Source: Gammaproteobacteria bacterium
GTDB lineage: Bacteria > Pseudomonadota > Gammaproteobacteria > Chromatiales > Chromatiaceae
Direction of reading: 5' to 3'
Length of the DNA stretch: 55,235 nt
Assembly: GCA_024510845.1 (NCBI GenBank)
Contig: JANEMA010000009.1
Span: 1-55,235, forward strand
Shown piece by piece: positions 20,233-29,480 of this stretch (position 1 is its first letter; each line of letters opens with the position of its first letter). The notes under the pieces were generated by a model. It was not told the DNA's origin. It was given only the letters and a program-made list of their open reading frames with translations, and did no database searches. Both the position numbers and the translations under genes were made by a program.

Positions 20233-21303
20233 ATGAGCCAAGGTAGCGATATCGACTACGCGCAACTGTCCCGGCGCATCAAGCAATGGGGCCACGAACT
20301 GGGCTTCGGCGCGGTCGGCATCTGCGATACCGACCTCACCGAGGCCGAGCACCATCTGCACAGCTGGCTGGCCAAAGGCTACCACGGCACGATGGACTAC
20401 ATGCACCGTCACGGCAGCAAGCGCACCCGCCCGGCCGCACTGGTGCCCGGCACCCTGCGCATCATCAGCGTGCGCCTGGACTACCGCCCACCCGAACCTG
20501 ACCCGGGCAGCGTACTGCGCGACCCGGCCGCTGCCTTTATTTCACGCTATGCCCTGGGACGCGACTATCACAAGGTGTTGCGTGCCCGTCTCAAGAAACT
20601 GGCACAACGCATCGCCGACGAGATCGGCAATTTCGGCTATCGGGTATTCACCGACAGCGCGCCGGTGATGGAGAAGGCCATCGCGCAGAAGGCCGGCCTG
20701 GGCTGGGTCGGCAAGCATTCGAACATCCTCTCGCGCGATGCCGGCAGCTGGTTCTTCCTGGGCGAGCTCTACACCGACCTGCCGCTGCCGGTGGACAGCC
20801 CGGTGAGCGACCACTGTGGTGAGTGCACCGCCTGCATCGACATCTGCCCTACCCGCGCCATCGTTGCGCCCTATCAGGTCGATGCACGGCGCTGCATCTC
20901 CTATCTCACCATCGAGCTGCACGGCCCGATTCCCGAGGCATTGCGCCCGCTGATGGGCAACCGTATCTACGGTTGCGACGACTGCCAGCTCTGCTGCCCG
21001 TGGAACGGCTTTGCCAATGACACTACCGAAGCCGATTTTCTGCCGCGCCACAACCTGGACACTGCCACCCTCGCCGAGCTGTTTGCCTGGGATGAGGCCA
21101 CCTTTCTAAGCCACACCGAGGGTTCAGCCATCCGCCGCATCGGTCATGAACGCTGGCTGCGCAATGTTGCAGTGGCGCTGGGGAACAGCGGAGATGCGGC
21201 TGCCGGGAGTGCGCTGCGGGTACGTACCGACCATCCCTCCCCGCTGGTTCGCGAGCATGTGACCTGGGCACTGGCCCGGCTGCAAGCACGGCTCAAACCT
21301 TGA
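20233..21303 (+). CDS. queG: Epoxyqueuosine reductase QueG
   Basis: Cobalamin-dependent iron-sulfur enzyme that reduces epoxyqueuosine to queuosine in tRNA. The 356-residue protein has [12 protein letters not shown], and two [4Fe-4S] clusters built from [13 protein letters not shown] and [13 protein letters not shown]-terminal HEAT-like repeat region follows. The open frame extends upstream across nnr in antisense; ATG 20233 gives the family length. The 3' end overlaps the convergent orn by 11 bases. Confidence 0.95.
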   Translation: MSQGSDIDYAQLSRRIKQWGHELGFGAVGICDTDLTEAEHHLHSWLAKGYHGTMDYMHRHGSKRTRPAALVPGTLRIISVRLDYRPPEPDPGSVLRDPAAAFISRYALGRDYHKVLRARLKKLAQRIADEIGNFGYRVFTDSAPVMEKAIAQKAGLGWVGKHSNILSRDAGSWFFLGELYTDLPLPVDSPVSDHCGECTACIDICPTRAIVAPYQVDARRCISYLTIELHGPIPEALRPLMGNRIYGCDDCQLCCPWNGFANDTTEADFLPRHNLDTATLAELFAWDEATFLSHTEGSAIRRIGHERWLRNVAVALGNSGDAAAGSALRVRTDHPSPLVREHVTWALARLQARLKP

Positions 21304-21838
21304 GGAAATGCTCGCGGTAGTGGCGCAACTCGGCAATGGAATCCTCGATGTCGTCCAGCGCCAGATGCGACGAATCCTTCTTGAAGCCCTCATACACTGC
21401 AGGCGCCCAGCACCGGGCCAGCTCCTTGAGTGTCGAGACATCCAGGTTGCGATAGTGAAAATAGTCTTCCAGCTCCGGCATCAAGCGTGCCATGAAACGC
21501 CGGTCCTGGCAGATGGAATTGCCGCACATAGGTGACTTTCCCTTGGGCACCCATCGACGCAGGAAGGCCAGGGTCTCACGCTCGGCATCGGCTACCGAGT
21601 GGCGGCTCTCGCGCACCCGCCGCATCAGCCCCGACTGGCCATGCTGACGTGTGTTCCACTCGTCCATGGCATCCATCACCACGCTCGGTTGGTAGATGGC
21701 GATCACCGGCCCCTCGGCAAGGACATTCAGATCGACATCGGTGACCACGGTGGCGATCTCGATGATGTGATCACGACCGGTGTCCAAACCGGTCATCTCC
21801 AAATCGATCCAGATCAGGTTGTTCTCGTCGGCGCGCAT
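21293..21838 (-). CDS. orn: Oligoribonuclease
   Basis: DEDD exonuclease that degrades two-residue RNAs, including pGpG from cyclic di-GMP breakdown. The 181 residues begin [14 protein letters not shown] with the first acidic pair (D, E), continue with [11 protein letters not shown], and end with [18 protein letters not shown], holding the last D. It is normally the divergent neighbour of rsgA. Here the two are still divergent but separated by more than 2 kb of decayed mobile DNA and a cytochrome gene. Confidence 0.97.
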   Translation of the reverse strand: MRADENNLIWIDLEMTGLDTGRDHIIEIATVVTDVDLNVLAEGPVIAIYQPSVVMDAMDEWNTRQHGQSGLMRRVRESRHSVADAERETLAFLRRWVPKGKSPMCGNSICQDRRFMARLMPELEDYFHYRNLDVSTLKELARCWAPAVYEGFKKDSSHLALDDIEDSIAELRHYREHFLKV

Positions 21839-21924
21839 ACCGGTTTCCTCGGTGAAAGCAAAGATGCAGGGATTCTACAACGGCCATTGTCCGGCTCAGA
21901 AATGAACCCGGGCACCCATGGCCG

Positions 21925-22200
21925 GGATCTGCGCAGGGTGTTCGATACGCCGGAATACCAGGTCATGCTGGTGGCTATGTATCTGGACAAGAAGATATCC
22001 GGCGTGGAGGCGGTGCAGACACCTTCCGGTCTCAACCACACCCATCCCGGCAAGGATCAAGACCTTCGTGATCGATTTCGCCAATGATCCCGGGCAGATC
22101 GCCACCGCCCTTCACGTCTACGACAAGAACACCCATATCACCGACATACAGAACCCCAATGCGGGGTACGACATGAAGGCGCACCTGACCAACTATTTTC
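21925..22200 (+). pseudogene. Type I restriction HsdR C-terminal remnant
   Basis: A fragment of the HsdR helicase end. One frame reads DLRRVFDTPEYQVMLVA joined to MYLDKKISGVEAVQT and LNHTHPGKD. After a frameshift near 22048 another frame reads KTFVIDFANDPGQI and NAGYDMKAHL. In full HsdR proteins a segment containing an NKxQTGFDQP-like motif lies between LVA and MYVDK. Here it is missing, as if a repeat-mediated deletion joined the two. No hsdM or hsdS remains nearby. This is a dead restriction gene fragment. Confidence 0.65.
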
Positions 22201-22204
22201 AGAG

Positions 22205-22745
22205 ACTCAAGGACAGTATGGAAGCTATACAGAGGTGGTCATCGGCCAGTAACTCTCTGACGCCCGCATAGTCATTGACCATTTTCACGTGGTGAAAGAG
22301 GCTTCTTCGAAGCTCGATGAACTGCGGAAGATAGTGTAAGACCGAATAAAGTATTTTCGATGGTCGTTGTTTCGAGGCGAACACAACAGGACAGGGAAAA
22401 ATCTTGAGAATATCGAATACATCAAGAAAGCACTACCCAGAACTGTATTTGGCGCTGACCATCGAAGAAGCGTTCTTCAGCATCTACGATGTACCCAATC
22501 GGGCGGCTGGAGAAAAAGCCTTCCAGAACTGGAAGGACCCCATTCCCACAGGACTTCAGGAAATATTACGGGCCAGTGGCCAATATGGCAGATTCAGCAT
22601 CACAAGGACATATTCAATTATTTCGAATGTCCCATTGCCAACGATTACACCTTGGCCATGAATGGCGTCATTCAAGCAATGAATCGGCTGGCACGTGGTT
22701 ATTCCTTCGAGATCCTCCTGGCCAGGTCACTGTATCAGCAGGCCG
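22205..22745 (+). pseudogene. ISL3-family transposase remnant
   Basis: A decayed ISL3 DDE transposase. YTEVVIGQ is followed by a stop and then ARIVIDHFHVVKEASSKLDELRK (holding the catalytic D of the DxFHV motif) near 22260-22335. A frameshifted middle part reads EEAFFSIYDVPNRAAGEKAFQNW at about 22460-22530. The C-terminal end IANDYTLAMNGVIQAMNR and ARGYSFEILLAR lies at about 22630-22730. Stops and frameshifts interrupt it. It directly follows the HsdR remnant and ends where the IS5 remnant begins. Confidence 0.72.
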
Positions 22746-23402
22746 TTGAAAATAACCCGACTGAAGGTACCTTTCTGGCGGCCAGCAGAAGATGAAGCAC
22801 GGTGGCTCCTGCCTTCTGGCCGGGAAATTGGCCAATCTGGCCCGATTCGCCTGTTTCCAGGTACACCAATCCCTTGAAGCTCAACCATCGACATACCGCC
22901 ATCCCCGAATTGCGCAGGCGAACCAGGTTGCAGGCGGACAGGGTCAGCACGAACGGGAAGTTCAGCTTCTCTCGTCCCGCAAGGCGGCTCTTGCGCATCC
23001 CGCCGATGACCCCGGCCCAGCCGAAGCATTCCTCGATCCGCTTGCGGAACCGTTGACTCATGGCGTAGCCCGAATGGCGGGAGGTGCGTCCATCGATGGC
23101 CGGTGAACGGTTGCTCGTGTTCTGTGCGACATCCGGTGTCGCGTTGGCGCAACGCAGTGCATCCACACAGCCCCTGGTGTCGTAGTTCTTGTCCGCGCTC
23201 AGCGGCGCCCGTTGCCTGCGTGATCTGGGCATCCACGACCAGGCCATTCCGGTTTTCCATCAGCAGATGCCCCAGACAGGCCAGCTGTGCCCTGGCTCTC
23301 TGAGAAGCCGACAAACCAGTGCAACAGATGGTCCTTCGGCGCCTGCGATTCCGGGCTGACCGTACTGAACAGGGGATCTTGCTGAATATCCGGGCCTCGC
23401 AC
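22745..23402 (-). pseudogene. IS5-family transposase remnant with internal deletion
   Basis: The minus strand starts (GTG 23402) with IQQDPLFSTVSPESQAPKDH, an IS5-type N-terminus. It then jumps to ACLGHLLMENRNGLVVDAQ, followed in another frame by ADKNYDTRGCVDAL, DVAQN, AIDGRTSRHSGYAMSQ and RIEECFGWAGVIGGMRKS, which is the C-terminal DDE part with its conserved glutamate. The N-terminal half of the catalytic domain is therefore deleted and frameshifts follow. It is the better preserved relative of the fragment at 135-335, in opposite orientation. Bases 23403-23689 show no gene. Confidence 0.8.
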
Positions 23403-23689
23403 CGTGTCGCTTGTCCTTCTTCCTGCCTTACCGGCTATCTCCCACCTCAGTTGGCGAATTTCAGCAGCCTGCTAGAAGTTACGCCGTAGAATGCAAACAG
23501 CTCGAAGTATTCTTCCGAATATGGACGATCCGAACGATCGGAGCTGCGTACCATGCCGCGGGGTCATAGTAGGGAATCCCTCAATATCCGACGGTACGAC
23601 GCGAGTACAATATGGCAAGGGGACCATGACTTACAGAAGTCGATTCCCGAAGCGCAAATCGACTTCGCACGCCAAGGAGCCATACGACA

Positions 23690-23965
23690 ATGAAGCCCTT
23701 TCTGCTCTCATTACCACTCACCACCCTGCTCGCGGCAGGCCCCGCGCTGGCCGATTTCGATACCGCCCGTTTCATCAAGGGAAAATGTTCCGGTTGTCAT
23801 GACGAACGCGTTTACATCCGTCCCAACCACCGCATGCAGAACCTGCAGCAACTCGAAGCCCAGGTGAGGCGTTGTGATGCCAACATCAATACCCGCCTGT
23901 TCGACGAGGACATAGCCACGGTAGTCAGGTACCTGAACGACACCTACTATCACTTCGACAAATGA
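23690..23965 (+). CDS. Small monohaem cytochrome c
   Basis: A 91-residue periplasmic protein with a signal peptide (about 1-21, ending PALA) and one haem-binding motif CSGCH (C33, C36, H37). M49 is the only later methionine and may be the distal haem ligand; H47 is the alternative. Another cysteine, C62, is unpaired. Its electron partners are unknown and no oxidase or reductase gene is near. It sits between the transposase junk and rsgA, 19 bases before the rsgA start, so the two may be co-transcribed. Confidence 0.82.
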   Translation: MKPFLLSLPLTTLLAAGPALADFDTARFIKGKCSGCHDERVYIRPNHRMQNLQQLEAQVRRCDANINTRLFDEDIATVVRYLNDTYYHFDK

Positions 23966-23984
23966 CTTTGCGCAACGCCTGACG

Positions 23985-24986
23985 ATGTCGCGTCGCAAGC
24001 TCAGCAAACAGCAGCGGGCGCGCATCACGCGCATTCAGGAACAACGGCGACAACTGGCAGATGCCCGCGCCGAATCCTTGCTCAGCAAGGATCCGGCCAA
24101 TCCAGCGGTGGAGGGATGCGTCATCGTGCGCCACGGTCGCAGCCTGCTGGTGCGCGGACCGGACGGCGAGGCCGTGCACTGCCTGTTTCGCCAGAACCTG
24201 GGCGAGATCGTGTGTGGCGATCGCGTACTCTGGCAGCCCGTGGATGGTGACGCTGGCGTGGTGGTGGCCCTGCTCGAACGCAACACCGTGCTCTCACGGC
24301 AGGATCATGCCGAACACGACAAGCCTATCGCCGCCAATATCAGCCAACTGGTGGTAGTGCTGGCTCCACGACCGGAGCCCACCGGCTTCCTGCTCGACCA
24401 GTATCTGATCACCGCCGAGCGTATCGGCGTACGCAGCGCGCTCTGTCTGAACAAGACAGATTTACTCGATGACGTCGAACGCACCACCTTTCGCCAGCAT
24501 TTCTCCCACTACGAAAACCTGGCCACCCTGATCCAGGTCAGTGCCAAGACGACACAGGGCCTGGAACCCTTGTTCGAACTACTGCGTGGGCACACCAGCA
24601 TCCTGGTCGGCCAGTCGGGAGTGGGCAAGTCCTCACTGATCAACGCACTACTCCCAGGCACCGAGCTGCTCGAAGGCGAGCTCTCCGATGCAACCGGGCT
24701 CGGTCGTCACACCACCTCGGCCGCCACCCTCCATGCACTGGAAGGCGGCGGTGAGATCATCGACTCGCCCGGCGTGCGCAGCTTTCGGCTCAGTCGGCTG
24801 ACGCGTCAGGAGCTGGAAGACGGCTTTCCCGAGCTGCGCACACTCAAGGGGCAATGCCGCTTCAGCGACTGCACCCACCGGCACGAACCCGGCTGCGCGG
24901 TACGCGAGGCACTGGAGGCAAGCCGCATCCACCCGGATCGCCTGGCCAGTTTTCATCACTTGGCCGAACAGACATCGGACCGCTGA
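23985..24986 (+). CDS. rsgA: Ribosome small subunit-dependent GTPase RsgA
   Basis: Late 30S ribosome maturation GTPase. The 333-residue protein has an OB-fold N-terminal domain and a circularly permuted G domain in the order G4 NKTD, G1 GQSGVGKSSLIN and G3 DSPGVRSF. A zinc-binding end follows, with CRFSDCTHRHEPGC. The start MSRRKLSKQQ with a basic N-terminus matches relatives. Normally adjacent to orn, it is here separated by the decayed elements. Confidence 0.97.
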   Translation: MSRRKLSKQQRARITRIQEQRRQLADARAESLLSKDPANPAVEGCVIVRHGRSLLVRGPDGEAVHCLFRQNLGEIVCGDRVLWQPVDGDAGVVVALLERNTVLSRQDHAEHDKPIAANISQLVVVLAPRPEPTGFLLDQYLITAERIGVRSALCLNKTDLLDDVERTTFRQHFSHYENLATLIQVSAKTTQGLEPLFELLRGHTSILVGQSGVGKSSLINALLPGTELLEGELSDATGLGRHTTSAATLHALEGGGEIIDSPGVRSFRLSRLTRQELEDGFPELRTLKGQCRFSDCTHRHEPGCAVREALEASRIHPDRLASFHHLAEQTSDR

Positions 24987-25034
24987 CAGCCTTATTTCAG
25001 GCCGCAAAAAAGATCGGGACACAACCAGAAGAAT

Positions 25035-25436
25035 TCAGTGCCGGGTTGGCGGGCACGGATGAAACTGCACAACCTGAGGCTCGTGTTCAGAATGCCGATA
25101 GGACGATTCACAATCGAGATCGACGGTGAACCCCAGCTCGCCACTGGTGATCTTCACCTGCTTGAGATCCGGGCGACGCACGCCCAGCCAGGTGGTCAGC
25201 GCCATAGCCAGATTGTCCTTTCCCTTGGCCAGGGCATTGGCCAGATTGGCTGCGACAAAGCGGGTGCGCGCATCCAGGTCCGGCTCGGCAAAGGCCTGAC
25301 CTTCGAGCACGATGCCACCATCCATCTTGTGATCCATCAGGGCAAGATGCTCGAGATGCTCCTGGGGTACCGGTCGGTCACGATCGAACTCCAGTTGTGG
25401 TTGATCATCGACCAGTACACCCATCACATCGCCCAT
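25035..25436 (-). CDS. Conserved-looking hypothetical protein
   Basis: A 133-residue soluble protein without signal peptide or membrane segment. The first part QLEFDRDRPVPQEHLEHLALMDHKMDGGI is hydrophilic, and a helical middle AANLANALAKGKDNLAMALTTWLG follows. The C-terminus LKQVKITSGELGFTVDLDCE looks like a beta-rich end. I do not recognise a named family. A second in-frame methionine lies five residues in. It is convergent with rsgA. Coding status is supported by length and composition only. Confidence 0.55.
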   Translation of the reverse strand: MGDVMGVLVDDQPQLEFDRDRPVPQEHLEHLALMDHKMDGGIVLEGQAFAEPDLDARTRFVAANLANALAKGKDNLAMALTTWLGVRRPDLKQVKITSGELGFTVDLDCESSYRHSEHEPQVVQFHPCPPTRH

Positions 25437-25547
25437 TGCCCTTCATCCCCGAATGAAACCGTCTCGGCAGCATAGCGTCCTCGGCTCACAAGGCAACGGA
25501 GCAGATTCAACGGGGTCACCCCACCGATCACGCACACGATCGAATGC

Positions 25548-25907
25548 TCAGGAGCCATTCATGCGGAACTGCGCGCCAGGCAGCAGCAATTCATCGAACT
25601 CCTGCGGCAAACGCCCGAGCAGTGCCAGCACCTCGGCCAGCGGCAGGCTCAGGTGCAGCATGCCGCCATCCTCGGGGTAGAGCAGCTCGAGCTGTACGGA
25701 CCCATCTGCCTCGGCGCACCAGACCTGAAGAACGAGCTCATTGGTATCGATCACGCCGATGTAATTGTCCGGCGCGACCAGCAGGCGCTCGGCCAGTGGC
25801 GCAATGTGCTCGCCGGCAAGCAACTCGGGCTCGCTGGATGAGACCCCTTCCCCGGTGACATAGTCCCGCCAGAAGATGCGGAAGACCCGCTTGCGTGGCG
25901 CATTCAT
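25548..25907 (-). CDS. Hypothetical protein linked to cysS
   Basis: A 119-residue acidic soluble protein beginning MNAPRKRVFRIFWRDYVTGEG. It has no signal peptide, transmembrane helix or recognisable motif. Its ATG lies one base past the cysS stop codon, so it is probably translated from the cysS transcript. Leucine-rich stretches (PLAERLLVAPDNYIGVID, LPLAEVLALLGRLP) suggest a compact alpha/beta fold. Function unknown. Confidence 0.6.
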   Translation of the reverse strand: MNAPRKRVFRIFWRDYVTGEGVSSSEPELLAGEHIAPLAERLLVAPDNYIGVIDTNELVLQVWCAEADGSVQLELLYPEDGGMLHLSLPLAEVLALLGRLPQEFDELLLPGAQFRMNGS

Positions 25908-25908
25908 C

Positions 25909-27291
25909 TCAGGCCCTCCGCCAGGTGGTGGCGCCGGGTCCGTCCTCGAGCACGATGCCGGCCTGCTGCAACTGGTCGCGGATGCGGTCGGCCTCGATCC
26001 AGTCCTTCTCTGCCTTGGCCTGGGCGCGCTGCACGATCAACGCCTCGATCTCGGCATCGTCCAGGCCGTCGTCCACGCTGTCACCACGCAACCAGGTCTC
26101 GGGATCTTCCTGCAGGATGCCCAGCACATCGCCCATGCGGCGCAGGGCCCCAGCCAGGCCGGCAGCTGCCAGTGGATCGTCCTGGCGCAACCGGTTGATC
26201 TCGCGCACCAGGTCGAACATCACCGCCAAGGCCTCGGGGGTATTGAAGTCGTCCTGCATGGCGGCGTGAAAACGCGCCTCGAAGGCATCGGCACCGGCGG
26301 GCTCGCTCTCCGGCAGACCGCGCAAGGAGGTGTAGAAGCGGGTGAGCGCCGCGCCCGCCTGGTCGAGCTGGGTATCGTCGTAATTGAGCGGGCTGCGGTA
26401 CTGGCTGGTGAGGACGAAATAGCGCACTGCCTCGGGACGATAGCGCTCCAGGATCTCGCGCACAGTGAAGAAGTTGCCCAGCGATTTGGACATCTTCTCG
26501 TCGTTGATGCGCACGAAGCCGTTGTGCATCCAGTAACGCACGAAAGGGTGACCGGTGGCACCTTCCGACTGGGCGATCTCGTTTTCATGGTGCGGAAAGG
26601 TCAGGTCGGCACCGCCACCGTGAATGTCGAAGGTATCGCCCAACGCCTCGGTGGACATGGCCGAGCACTCGATGTGCCAGCCCGGCCGTCCGCTTCCCCA
26701 GGGCGAATCCCAGGCCGGCTCACCCGGCTTGGCCGCCTTCCACAGGGCAAAGTCCAGGGGGTCGCGCTTGCCCTCGCCCGGCTCGACCCGCGCACCCGCT
26801 TCCAGGTCGTCGATCGACTTGCCCGAGAGCTTGCCGTACTCGGGAAAGCTGCGCACGTCGTAATACACATCACCGTTATCCGCCACGTAGGCATGGCCGC
26901 GCTCGATCAGCTGCTCGATCATGGCAATGATACCCGGCAGATGCTCGGTGGCACGCGGCTCCAGATCGGGCGGAAGCACCCCCAGCACTGCGGCATCTTC
27001 ACGCATGGCCACAATGAAACGCTCGGTCAGCTCGGTAAAAGGTTCGCCACGCTCATTGGCCCGCGCGATGATCTTGTCGTCGATATCGGTGATATTGCGC
27101 ACATAGGTCACATCGAAACCCAGCGCCTTCAGGTAGCGATAGACCACATCGAACACCACCATCACCCGCGCATGTCCCAGATGACACAAGTCATAAACCG
27201 TCATGCCACAGACATACATCCGCACCTTGCCAGGCTCGAGCGGTTCGAAGACTTCCTTGCTGCGCATCAGGTCGTTGTGAATCTTGAGCAT
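25909..27291 (-). CDS. cysS: Cysteinyl-tRNA synthetase
   Basis: Class I synthetase charging tRNA-Cys, 460 residues. It shows the zinc-site cysteine in [10 protein letters not shown], the HIGH-like motif HLGHAR, further zinc ligands in WHIECSAM and [18 protein letters not shown], and the KMSKS loop as [11 protein letters not shown]. It is divergent from the ppiA-like gene, with a 165-base gap in between that should contain both promoters. Confidence 0.97.
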   Translation of the reverse strand: MLKIHNDLMRSKEVFEPLEPGKVRMYVCGMTVYDLCHLGHARVMVVFDVVYRYLKALGFDVTYVRNITDIDDKIIARANERGEPFTELTERFIVAMREDAAVLGVLPPDLEPRATEHLPGIIAMIEQLIERGHAYVADNGDVYYDVRSFPEYGKLSGKSIDDLEAGARVEPGEGKRDPLDFALWKAAKPGEPAWDSPWGSGRPGWHIECSAMSTEALGDTFDIHGGGADLTFPHHENEIAQSEGATGHPFVRYWMHNGFVRINDEKMSKSLGNFFTVREILERYRPEAVRYFVLTSQYRSPLNYDDTQLDQAGAALTRFYTSLRGLPESEPAGADAFEARFHAAMQDDFNTPEALAVMFDLVREINRLRQDDPLAAAGLAGALRRMGDVLGILQEDPETWLRGDSVDDGLDDAEIEALIVQRAQAKAEKDWIEADRIRDQLQQAGIVLEDGPGATTWRRA

Positions 27292-27456
27292 GGGCTCTAC
27301 CGTACTGTGAAAAGGAGGAATTCTAGCGAATATTCAGCCCAAGGAAGGACTCACCCATGGGAACCACGTCCTCACCGTAAACCGAGACACGCCTTCCGCC
27401 CTCCCCACGCAACCATTAAACTTGGCGCTGAGTCATTCGAAAATCTCGAGATCATC

Positions 27457-28011
27457 ATGAAGAAACTGTTACTCACGCTCCTGTCCTTCTTTTTCGCCGC
27501 CACCCTACAGGCTGCCGACTCGGTAGACCTGGTCATGGAGACCAGTGAAGGCGACATCACCCTGCGCCTGAATACCGAAAAGGCACCAAAAACTGTGGCC
27601 AACTTTCTGCGTTATGTAGACGAAGGCTTCTACGACAGCACCATTTTCCACAGGGTGATCCCAGGCTTCATGATCCAGGGAGGTGGTCTGACGCCCGACC
27701 TGGCCAAGAAACCCACCCATTCACCGGTCGAGAACGAGGCAAAGAATGGCCTGAAAAACATGCGTGGCAGCATCGCCATGGCACGCACCCGCGACCCGCA
27801 TTCGGCCACTTCACAATTCTTCATCAACCATCGCGACAATCCGAATCTCGACTATCCCAGCTTCGATGGCTGGGGCTACGCGGTGTTCGGCAAGGTGATC
27901 GACGGCATGGATGTGGTGGATGCCATCGCCCGGGCACCAACCGCCCACCGCAACGGACGTGCCGATGTGCCGGTAGAACCGGTGATCATCGAGAAGATCC
28001 GACGCAGATGA
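27457..28011 (+). CDS. ppiA: Periplasmic cyclophilin-type peptidyl-prolyl isomerase
   Basis: A 184-residue cyclophilin with a signal peptide (about 1-20, ending LQA). It contains the core motifs TIFHRVIPGFMIQGGG, GSIAMARTRDPHSATSQFFIN and WGYAVFGKVIDGMDVVD, including the catalytic arginine of FHRV and the Q-F-F-I-N segment. It accelerates proline isomerisation during periplasmic folding. The long frame upstream runs antisense to cysS and was rejected; ATG 27457 gives the signal peptide. It is paired in the window with a cytoplasmic cyclophilin at 28965. Confidence 0.93.
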   Translation: MKKLLLTLLSFFFAATLQAADSVDLVMETSEGDITLRLNTEKAPKTVANFLRYVDEGFYDSTIFHRVIPGFMIQGGGLTPDLAKKPTHSPVENEAKNGLKNMRGSIAMARTRDPHSATSQFFINHRDNPNLDYPSFDGWGYAVFGKVIDGMDVVDAIARAPTAHRNGRADVPVEPVIIEKIRRR

Positions 28012-28073
28012 TCTACAGATGATGACCCAGACATTCACGGCCTCTTCGGTGCCTGCCGAGTAACCTGGCTGGC

Positions 28074-28835
28074 GTGAAAGACGTCCTGGACCATCGGCTG
28101 GCGCTCACCCTGGTCGTCTCGATACTGCTGCACGGCACCCTGCTCTACCTACTCCGGCTCGACAAAGGCCCGCTCCGGACCGCCAGTGCGAACACCGTGG
28201 TGGATGTTCGACTGGTGCCGGCTGCGGTGAGTACTCCCCCGGATACCCGACCGACGAGCGACATCCCTCCACTACGTCCCTCGCCGCTCAACGAACGGAC
28301 ACCCCGCCCGGCACCGGCTTCCCTATCTGCCAAGACACCACAACCGGAGACCACCCCGCCAAAGCCTACTCGCAAGCCCACCAGACCGATCCGCCTGCCA
28401 TCGCCACAACCCCGGGCCATCCGCACTCCCGCCCCCCCGGCTGCCTCACCTCCTGATCACACAGGAAAGCCGAACCGGCAGACCGCATCTCTTCCAGCCA
28501 CGACGGCCCATTCCAGTCCAAAGAAGGCAACCTCGCAGATGGCGACTGCCCGCACGCGCTACCTCGCCGATCTGGCAACCGCGATCAAGCAAAATCGACA
28601 CTATCCACGCCTGTCACGAAGAAGGCGCGAGGAAGGCCGCGTCCTGATCGGCTTCCACATTGCCAGCGACGGTCACTTCGAGCAGGTGCGCGTACTCGAA
28701 TCCTCTGGCCAACCACGCCTCGACCGCGCGACGCTGGAGACGGTTCGCCGCACATCTCCCTTCCGCCCTCCACCTGATGCGATGAACGAGGCCGACCGCG
28801 AAATCCGCCTGCCGGTAGTATTCCGCCTGCAATGA
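28074..28835 (+). CDS. TonB-family energy transducer
   Basis: A 253-residue TonB-like protein starting at GTG 28074. It has one N-terminal membrane helix (LALTLVVSILLHGTLLYLL), a long proline/threonine/lysine-rich spacer (about 45-155) able to span the periplasm, and a C-terminal TonB domain with YPRLSRRRREEGRVLIGF, VLESSGQPRLDRATLE and PVVFRL. No exbB or exbD is adjacent, so it may share them with another system. Position between two cyclophilin genes gives no clear substrate hint. Confidence 0.85.
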   Translation: MKDVLDHRLALTLVVSILLHGTLLYLLRLDKGPLRTASANTVVDVRLVPAAVSTPPDTRPTSDIPPLRPSPLNERTPRPAPASLSAKTPQPETTPPKPTRKPTRPIRLPSPQPRAIRTPAPPAASPPDHTGKPNRQTASLPATTAHSSPKKATSQMATARTRYLADLATAIKQNRHYPRLSRRRREEGRVLIGFHIASDGHFEQVRVLESSGQPRLDRATLETVRRTSPFRPPPDAMNEADREIRLPVVFRLQ

Positions 28836-28964
28836 ACAGATCCCGGCACGCTTGGCACTTCCTGACGGTTTTCACATGCCTGGCAATGGATTTTCCCCTG
28901 CATATCCCCGAGAATGCGCGCCTCCAGGCCAAGAGGCCCCTGACATTCAAGCGAGGAAGATTCC

Positions 28965-29456
28965 GTGATTACTTTGAAGACCAGCCTGGGTGACATCGTC
29001 ATCGAACTGAACCATGAGGCCGCCCCAAAGACCTGCGAGAACTTCGAGCAATACGTGCACGACGATTTCTACGATGGCACCATCTTTCACCGCGTGATCG
29101 ACAACTTCATGATCCAGGGTGGTGGTTTCATGTCCGACATGATGCAGAAGGCGACGCGCGATCCTATCGAGAATGAGGCCAACAATGGCCTGAGCAACAA
29201 AGTTGGTACCATCGCGATGGCCCGAACCATGCAACCACACTCGGCCAGCTCGCAATTCTTCATCAACGTGGCCGAAAACAAGTTCCTCGACTATCCTGGA
29301 CAGGATGGCTGGGGCTATTGCGTGTTTGGGTGCGTGGTTGATGGCATGGATGTGATCGACAAGATCAAGGGCATACCCACCACCAGTCGCGCCGGCCACT
29401 CAGATGTACCGGTGGAGCCGGTGGTCATCGAGTCCGCCTTCCTGAGCAAGGACTGA
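28965..29456 (+). CDS. ppiB: Cytoplasmic cyclophilin-type peptidyl-prolyl isomerase
   Basis: A 163-residue cyclophilin without signal peptide, starting at GTG 28965 ([15 protein letters not shown]). Motifs are [38 protein letters not shown] and [17 protein letters not shown]. It closely resembles the periplasmic homologue 1 kb upstream, so the pair may come from an old duplication with a signal peptide gained or lost. The compact form with [15 protein letters not shown] matches PpiB. Confidence 0.95.
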   Translation: MITLKTSLGDIVIELNHEAAPKTCENFEQYVHDDFYDGTIFHRVIDNFMIQGGGFMSDMMQKATRDPIENEANNGLSNKVGTIAMARTMQPHSASSQFFINVAENKFLDYPGQDGWGYCVFGCVVDGMDVIDKIKGIPTTSRAGHSDVPVEPVVIESAFLSKD

Positions 29457-29480
29457 ATCTTCTCTTTTCTCCGAAGGACC

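Noticed and set aside
25876..27456. Long upstream extension of the ppiA-like gene
   Set aside because: It is antisense to cysS; a signal peptide begins at 27457.
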